Shown one piece after another: positions 6,664-10,725 of a stretch of 10,725 bases of DNA. The stretch is from NCBI GenBank assembly GCA_016867615.1, contig VGJG01000027.1:1-10725 (forward strand). The letters run 5' to 3'. The position numbers were made by a program, and so were the translations under genes. Source of the stretch: Candidatus Aminicenantota bacterium. GTDB lineage: Bacteria > Acidobacteriota > Aminicenantia > Aminicenantales > JAFGAV01. Each line of letters begins with the position of its first letter. Position 1 is the first letter of the stretch. The notes beneath the pieces are model-generated. The model ran no database searches and had not been told where the DNA came from. It saw only the letters and a list, made by a program, of their open reading frames with translations.

Positions 6664-6693
6664 ATCCTAACAGCATCTTCCGTTCGGACTCAA
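6664..6693 (-). promoter_or_regulatory. Candidate promoter for the membrane protein
   Basis: On the minus strand TTGAGT (6693-6688), an 18-base spacer and TAGGAT (6669-6664) precede the strong ribosome site. Each hexamer matches consensus at four of six positions. Transcription would start about 20 bases before ATG 6637. This overlaps the region upstream of the divergent ABM promoter. Confidence 0.33.
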
Positions 6694-6714
6694 GCCCCCG
6701 GGACGGCGCGCGAC

Positions 6715-6744
6715 TTGGCAAGGACTGTAAAAAAGAGATAAAAT
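6715..6744 (+). promoter_or_regulatory. Sigma-70-type promoter for the ABM-domain gene
   Basis: TTGGCA (6715-6720), an 18-base spacer and TAAAAT (6739-6744, within GATAAAAT) each match consensus at five of six positions. They lie in an AT-rich stretch that stands out from the GC-rich surroundings. Initiation would be near 6751, giving a leader of about 27 bases before ATG 6778. Confidence 0.5.
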
Positions 6745-6765
6745 ATTTTTATGACTCGGAAGGAT

Positions 6766-6772
6766 GAGGGGG
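6766..6772 (+). promoter_or_regulatory. Ribosome binding site for the ABM-domain gene
   Basis: GAGGGGG lies five bases before ATG 6778. The alternative in-frame ATG 6751 has only AT-rich sequence before it and coincides with the predicted transcription start, so 6778 is preferred. A leaderless start at 6751 would add nine polar residues. Confidence 0.55.
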
Positions 6773-6777
6773 AAAAG

Positions 6778-7086
6778 ATGTATGCCCGCGTGACCTGCAT
6801 CCACGTCAAGCCGGAAAAAGTCAAGGAAGCCATCAAGCTCTATGAGGCGAGCGTCGTGCCCGCGGCCGAAGCCCAGAAGGGCTTTCAGGGGGCCTTGCTC
6901 CTGACGGACGCGTCCAGCGGGCACGGGATGACGATCACTTTCTGGGACAACGAGCGGCACGCCCTAGAGAACGAGCGGAACCTGTACTACCAGAACCAGC
7001 TCGTCAAATTCATGCCTTATTTCTCGGCTCCGCCAACCCGGGAGGGGTTCGAAGTCAGCCTTCGCGTCGACCCTTCAGACGTTTGA
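6778..7086 (+). CDS. Antibiotic biosynthesis monooxygenase (ABM) domain protein
   Basis: This 102-residue protein has the dimeric alpha/beta-barrel (ferredoxin-like) pattern of the ABM superfamily. Strand one is MYARVTCIHV (1-10), followed by an amphipathic helix (PEKVKEAIKLYEASVVPAA, 12-30), a strand KGFQGALLLTD (34-44), a strand HGMTITFWDN (49-58) and a helix HALENERNLYYQNQL (61-75), with a final strand FEVSLRV (91-97). Members include quinol and heme monooxygenases, but many small ones have no known reaction, so only the fold is assigned. No catalytic residue set typical of heme oxygenases (IsdG-type Asn/Trp/His) is evident to me. The gene is single, driven by its own promoter, divergent from the membrane protein and convergent with the CBM9-like gene. 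Confidence 0.82.
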   Translation: MYARVTCIHVKPEKVKEAIKLYEASVVPAAEAQKGFQGALLLTDASSGHGMTITFWDNERHALENERNLYYQNQLVKFMPYFSAPPTREGFEVSLRVDPSDV

Positions 7087-7246
7087 AGCCGCGCAACGCC
7101 GCGCTCGAAATCCGGTACGGCCCGCAAGACGGGGGCATTCTCCTTCTCCAAGCCGGGAGCCGGCCTCCGCCGGGCCGACGGATTCCGGGAAATCGGGCCT
7201 CGCCGCCGCAACCCTGTGCCGGGGGCGATGTTCTACGGGCTGAAGC
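7087..7246. other. Convergent intergenic gap with no identifiable gene
   Basis: These 160 bases separate the ABM-domain stop from the CBM9-like stop. They are GC-rich, with only short overlapping frames of arginine/proline-rich shadow sequence. Small GC inverted repeats occur (for example GGAG...CTCC around 7157-7169), but no stem followed by a T-run is present on either strand, so I do not call an intrinsic terminator. Confidence 0.5.
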
Positions 7247-8095
7247 TCAAGAACCTTCCGGAGAGGGCGCGTCCAATCTCTTCTCCGAGAACGAGACGAA
7301 CGAGAAACACTCCGGGATGTGGGAATCGTAGACGCCGTGCCGGTTGAGGGCCCAGCCCAGGGCGGGCTCGAGGCGTTCCCCCCCCGCATCGAACGATTCA
7401 AATCGCATGAAGGCCATCCGCCATGTGTCTCCCGGCCGCGGCGGAAAAGGCCGGTCCTGAGCGAGAGCCTCCATCCCTTTCCAGGGCAAAGCCAGCTCCA
7501 CGGTCCAGCCCCGGTCCCTGTCCCGGCCGTCGTTCAGGGTTCCGTCCACGCGGACGGCCCAGCGCAGCCCCGGAAAGTCCCAGTCGAGAAAAGCCCAGCG
7601 CTTGCCCCGCGGATGGCGTCCGTGGCGCATCGTGTCCTGGAACCCGCCCAGGACGTCCGCCCGGCGGGCGGCCGGGTCGAACTCCGGCCGGTCGAAGTGG
7701 CTTCCGCGGCGCCAGGCGTCCTGCCAGACATAAAAGACCTCGTAAATCGTGCCCAGGGCGTTGACCTGGAATTCATAGTAACAATCCGGGCCGGCGACGA
7801 ACACCTCCAGGTCGTTCTCCATCCAGAGGAACGAATCCCTCTCGGTGAGCGAGGCGCGCACCTCGGGCTCCTCGAGCCAGAAAGCGAGATAGAGATGCTC
7901 GTCGTCCCAGAGCCCGGACAGGCGGGTTTCGAGCGGAGCCGCCTCGCCCGTGACCAGGTCCACGAACGGGCCGGACCGAGGAGCCCTCAGCCAGGGCTCC
8001 TTGCCGAGGTCTCCGTCGACGACGAGGGGAGCCGGGGAGCGCAGGCAGACATAACGCTCCGCTTCGTCCCTCCCGCATCCGTATCTGCCGGGCAC
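7247..8095 (-). CDS. CBM9-like (carbohydrate-binding family 9-like) domain protein
   Basis: This 282-residue protein is built around a CBM9-like beta-sandwich. The opening VVDGDLGKEPWLRAPRSGPF (25-44) is the usual 'I-D-G-x-l-d-e-x-W' start. It is followed by LSGLWDDEHLYLAFWLEEP (59-77), the acidic ENDLEVFV (93-100), YYEFQVNALGTIYEVFY (106-122), the late GWTVELALPWKGM (196-208), GDTWRMAFMRFE (222-233) and a final SHIPECFSFVSFSE (258-271). Such proteins bind sugars in multidomain glycanases, but stand-alone versions like this have no established role. No signal peptide or membrane segment is visible. The GTG start is supported by GGAGG seven bases upstream. The gene follows the peptidase stop by 16 bases on the same strand, so it is the second gene of that operon; a link to peptide or peptidoglycan-fragment use is inference only. 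Confidence 0.82.
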   Translation of the reverse strand: MPGRYGCGRDEAERYVCLRSPAPLVVDGDLGKEPWLRAPRSGPFVDLVTGEAAPLETRLSGLWDDEHLYLAFWLEEPEVRASLTERDSFLWMENDLEVFVAGPDCYYEFQVNALGTIYEVFYVWQDAWRRGSHFDRPEFDPAARRADVLGGFQDTMRHGRHPRGKRWAFLDWDFPGLRWAVRVDGTLNDGRDRDRGWTVELALPWKGMEALAQDRPFPPRPGDTWRMAFMRFESFDAGGERLEPALGWALNRHGVYDSHIPECFSFVSFSEKRLDAPSPEGS

Positions 8096-8102
8096 GGGCG
8101 GT

Positions 8103-8107
8103 CCTCC
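8103..8107 (-). promoter_or_regulatory. Ribosome binding site supporting the GTG start of the CBM9-like gene
   Basis: GGAGG on the minus strand lies in the 16-base gap after the peptidase stop (TAG, 8114-8112) and seven bases before GTG 8095. No in-frame ATG competes near this position, so the GTG start is well supported. Confidence 0.65.
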
Positions 8108-8111
8108 GTCC

Positions 8112-10725
8112 CTATCGCCCCGCGGCGGCGGCGCCGCGCTTGGAGACGACCGCGTTCCACACGCGGAGAAAATTCCCGCCGAGAATCTTTCTGATGTCCG
8201 CTTCCCCGTAGCCGCGGGCCCGGAGCTCGCGGGTGATGTTTTCGAGCTTGCCGACGTCCTCCAGCCCGTCGGGCGTCTCCGAGATGCCGTCGTAGTCCGA
8301 CCCCAGCCCGACGTGGTCGGCGCCGCCCGTGACCTGGACGACGTGGTCGATGTGGTCCGCGAGCGTCCCGACGTCCACCGGCGGCAGGGTCTTCCTCTTC
8401 TCCCGCCACCGCTCGCGAAATTCCCTGGCGGCCGCCTCTCTTTTTTCGGGGTCGGCCCTCATGAAACGGCTGTCGTCCTCGGGCAGGCCGAACTTCCGGG
8501 CGACCTCGGCCCGCAGAGCCGCCTGATGGACTTCGCGGCTCGAATCGAGGAAGCCCGCGGAAAAATTGATGCCCACCATCCCCCCCTTTCGGGCCAGGGC
8601 CTTGAGCATGTCGTCCGTCAGGTTGCGGTGGTGCTCGGCCAGGGCGCGGCAGCAGGAGTGGGAGGCGACGACGGGCGCGGAGGAAACCTCCAGGACGTCC
8701 CAGAACGTCTTGTCCGAGGCGTGGGACAAGTCGATGACCATGCCCAAGCGGTTCATCTCCGCCACCAGCGTCCTGCCGAAGCCGCTGAGCCCGTTGAACA
8801 CGGGCCGGGCGTCTCCCGAGGCGTCGGCCCAGCCGGTGTGCGTCCAGTGGGTCAGGGTCATGAGCCGCACCCCGCTGTCGTAATACGCCCGCAGCAGGCT
8901 CAGGTCGTCGGTGATCGTGTAGCCGCCCTCGACGCCGATGAGCATCGCCGTCCGGCCCGTCCCCCTCAGGGCCTGGAAATCCTCGGGCGAGCGGACGACG
9001 GCCAGGTCGGCGGGGTTCTCCTCGGCCAGGCGGCGGACGGCGTCGATCTCGCGGAACGCGGCGCGGATGTCGCGGTCCCTCTCCTCCTCGCTGGCCGGCG
9101 CCCCGGTGAAGCAGGCGAAAACCTGGAGGTCGACCGCCCCCCTCTTCAGCTTGGGGATGTCGACGTGTCCGCGGGTCAGGTCCTGCCGCAGGTCCTCTCC
9201 CCGGACGAACCGGCCGATGGTGTCGCAGTGGAGGTCGATGACGTCCGCGTCCTTGTGGAGGAATTCCGCACGGAAATCTTCGTTCATCAGGTTCTCTTTC
9301 GTGTTCGCCAGATGCCGCAGGGCCTGGAGATGATAACGCGCCGCGAGCTCAAGGAGGTCCGGGTCGATGAGCTCCGGCCCGTCGCCGGGACGATGGTACT
9401 CGGGATGCTCGTCGTCGAGCCCCCGCGTCAGGAGCTCTCCGGTGCGGAGGCTGACGGCCGTGACGCCCTTGTTCCAGAACGCGGAATGGTCCGACCCGCG
9501 GTAGCTGCGCCGGGAATGAAGCCTGGCCCGGATGTCGCCGCTCAGTCCGCGTTGGAGGATGTCGAAAAACCGCCCGTACTCCCACATGCCGCCTACGAAC
9601 AGGTCGTCGTCCCCGACGCCCACCATGTCGATGTTCAGGTAGGCGGCCGTGTTTTTCAGGGGGAATCGCGGGTGCTCGGTGTAGCGGCGCGAACCGACCA
9701 GCCCCAGCTCCTCGCCTGCCCAGGCGGCAAAGAGGATCGTCCGCCGCGGGCGGAAGTTTTCTGCGGCCAGGACGCGGGCCGTTTCGAGGATGACCGCGGC
9801 CGAGCAGGCGTTGTCGTCGGCGCCGGGATAGACGAAGCCGTCCAGGCCGACGCCGAGATGGTCGAGGTGCCCGCCGACGATCAGGACTTCATCCCTGAGC
9901 CTGCGGTCCGTTCCGGGAAGGATGCCCAGGACGTTGGGCGCCGTCCGCTCTCCCGAGACGTAATGGGCCTCCATCTCGACTTCGACTCCGTCGAGGACGA
10001 TCGGCTGGGGGCGCTTGAGGCGCAGCGTCCTGCTGACGGCGTCCCGCCAGCTCTTGCGGGCCGTGTAGAACAGGTCGTCGGGGAAATGGCGGCCGGCGCG
10101 GAAGACGAGAAATCCCTCGGGGCAGGACCCGGCCGGCCAGGGCGAGAAAGAGGGTCGACGTCCCGCCGGAGACGGCGCGGTTTCGGTGACATCGAGCTCG
10201 ATCAGCGCCGATGCGCCCTTCTCCGCGGCCAGCTTCGCTTTTTTCAGGAGTGTCCAGTCCTTGCGGGCCGGCTCCTCGAGCGCGTCGGGCCCCCCCTCGA
10301 TGACCAGGACGACCCTGCCCTTGACGTCCAGGGTCCCGTAGTCGTCCCAGCCGGCCTTATCCGCGACAACGCCGAATCCGGCGAAAACTGGCCGGGCTCG
10401 AAGCGCGCCCGACCCCGTGCCGGGAACGGGCTGGAAATCCCGGCCGCGGCCCGGGAAATATCGCAGGCTCCGGGGAGAGACGATCTCCAGGCGCAGGGGC
10501 TGTTCGAAGTGAGACCAGGTTTTGAAGGGGACCGGCTGAAAATAAGTTCCCCCCTCGCCGCCCGGCCGAAGCCCGTATTCCTTCATCCTGTCGGCCACGT
10601 AAGCGGCGGCCCGCTCGTACCCTGGTGTGCCGGATTTCCGGCCCCCCATCTCGTCCGAGGCCAGGAACCGGACATGGTCCAGGGCTTTTCGTCCGTCGGG
10701 TTCGAGACGCGGCCCCTCGGACGCC
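8112..10725 (-). CDS. M28 aminopeptidase - M19 dipeptidase fusion (5' end outside window)
   Basis: One open frame of 870 visible residues carries two metallopeptidases. Numbering from in-frame Met at 10649, residues 1-450 are an M28 zinc aminopeptidase with a PA-like insert (about 85-230; PVFAGFGVVADKAGWDDYG). Its expected metal ligands are His261 (GGHLDHLG), Asp278 (GADDN), the Glu313-Glu314 pair (AGEELGLVGS), Asp341 (NIDMVG) and His387 (GSDHSAF). Residues 455-840 are a complete M19 renal-dipeptidase-type domain: His474/Asp476 (DLHCDT), Glu574 (GVEGGY), His643 (DLSHAS), His664 (ASHSCC) and Asp785 (GSDYDG). M28 enzymes remove N-terminal residues; M19 enzymes cleave dipeptides, often tolerating D-residues. 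Together they could finish peptide breakdown. The Met at 10649 is not the start: the frame continues to the window edge with HVRFLASDEMGGRKSGTPGY, the normal M28 N-terminal motif. A signal peptide, if any, would lie outside. The CBM9-like gene follows by 16 bases. Confidence 0.9.
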   Translation of the reverse strand, partial: ASEGPRLEPDGRKALDHVRFLASDEMGGRKSGTPGYERAAAYVADRMKEYGLRPGGEGGTYFQPVPFKTWSHFEQPLRLEIVSPRSLRYFPGRGRDFQPVPGTGSGALRARPVFAGFGVVADKAGWDDYGTLDVKGRVVLVIEGGPDALEEPARKDWTLLKKAKLAAEKGASALIELDVTETAPSPAGRRPSFSPWPAGSCPEGFLVFRAGRHFPDDLFYTARKSWRDAVSRTLRLKRPQPIVLDGVEVEMEAHYVSGERTAPNVLGILPGTDRRLRDEVLIVGGHLDHLGVGLDGFVYPGADDNACSAAVILETARVLAAENFRPRRTILFAAWAGEELGLVGSRRYTEHPRFPLKNTAAYLNIDMVGVGDDDLFVGGMWEYGRFFDILQRGLSGDIRARLHSRRSYRGSDHSAFWNKGVTAVSLRTGELLTRGLDDEHPEYHRPGDGPELIDPDLLELAARYHLQALRHLANTKENLMNEDFRAEFLHKDADVIDLHCDTIGRFVRGEDLRQDLTRGHVDIPKLKRGAVDLQVFACFTGAPASEEERDRDIRAAFREIDAVRRLAEENPADLAVVRSPEDFQALRGTGRTAMLIGVEGGYTITDDLSLLRAYYDSGVRLMTLTHWTHTGWADASGDARPVFNGLSGFGRTLVAEMNRLGMVIDLSHASDKTFWDVLEVSSAPVVASHSCCRALAEHHRNLTDDMLKALARKGGMVGINFSAGFLDSSREVHQAALRAEVARKFGLPEDDSRFMRADPEKREAAAREFRERWREKRKTLPPVDVGTLADHIDHVVQVTGGADHVGLGSDYDGISETPDGLEDVGKLENITRELRARGYGEADIRKILGGNFLRVWNAVVSKRGAAAAGR

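Noticed and set aside
5996..6670. Plus-strand frame opposite the unknown membrane protein
   Set aside because: It is a highly charged Glu/Gln/Asp/Gly-rich sequence, the typical complement of hydrophobic codons on the other strand. The minus-strand frame has helices and a strong ribosome site.
7083..7331. 82-codon plus-strand frame after the ABM-domain gene
   Set aside because: It overlaps the end of the CBM9-like gene, has no ribosome site and gives no recognisable sequence.
7319..8194. 291-codon plus-strand frame opposite the CBM9-like gene
   Set aside because: It is Pro/Arg/Val low-complexity shadow. The minus-strand reading shows CBM9-like motifs and a good ribosome site.
1..10725. Defence island, CRISPR array, prophage, insertion sequence or tRNA
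   Set aside because: No repeat-spacer pattern, transposase, terminal inverted repeats, tRNA-like cloverleaf or known defence domain was seen on either strand.

Overview
The window is GC-rich, tightly packed chromosomal DNA from a bacterium. G or C dominates third codon positions, and several genes overlap or lie within a few bases of each other. There is no rRNA, tRNA, CRISPR array, insertion sequence or phage gene. The set of M28 and M19 peptidases, a CBM9-like protein, ABC-2 exporters and an ABM-domain protein would suit an Acidobacteriota/Aminicenantota-like heterotroph. That placement is only an impression from gene content.

Layout: bases 18-3623 hold a plus-strand run of five genes. They are a 64-residue PLDc_N-type membrane protein, an ABC ATPase (GTG start), an ABC-2 permease, an unrecognised acidic-stretch protein and an Old Yellow Enzyme-family flavin oxidoreductase with a cysteine-rich C-terminus. 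The first three match the Bacillus yxlE-yxlF-yxlG order. From 3583 the strands alternate: a SAM methyltransferase-like gene (minus) overlaps the oxidoreductase tail-to-tail by 41 bases and is divergent from a MATE exporter (plus). The exporter converges, 25 bases apart, on an unrecognised multi-pass membrane protein (minus). That gene is in turn divergent from a small ABM-domain protein (plus). The last 3.5 kb is a minus-strand operon: a very large peptidase gene entering from the right edge, followed 16 bases later by a CBM9-like protein.

The most notable item is the right-hand peptidase. One uninterrupted frame of at least 870 residues joins an M28 zinc aminopeptidase with a PA-like insert to a complete M19 (renal/membrane dipeptidase-type) domain, both with the expected metal ligands. 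This looks like a two-step peptide-degrading enzyme: the first half trims amino-terminal residues and the second cleaves dipeptides. Its 5' end lies outside the window, because the frame remains open and homologous up to base 10725.

Other points of interest are a methyltransferase whose glycine-rich SAM loop is replaced by a VLKTDLWDE sequence, a four-cysteine tail on the oxidoreductase, and the octamer GATAAAAT just upstream of two ATG codons. I did not find a clear multi-gene defence or mobile system.
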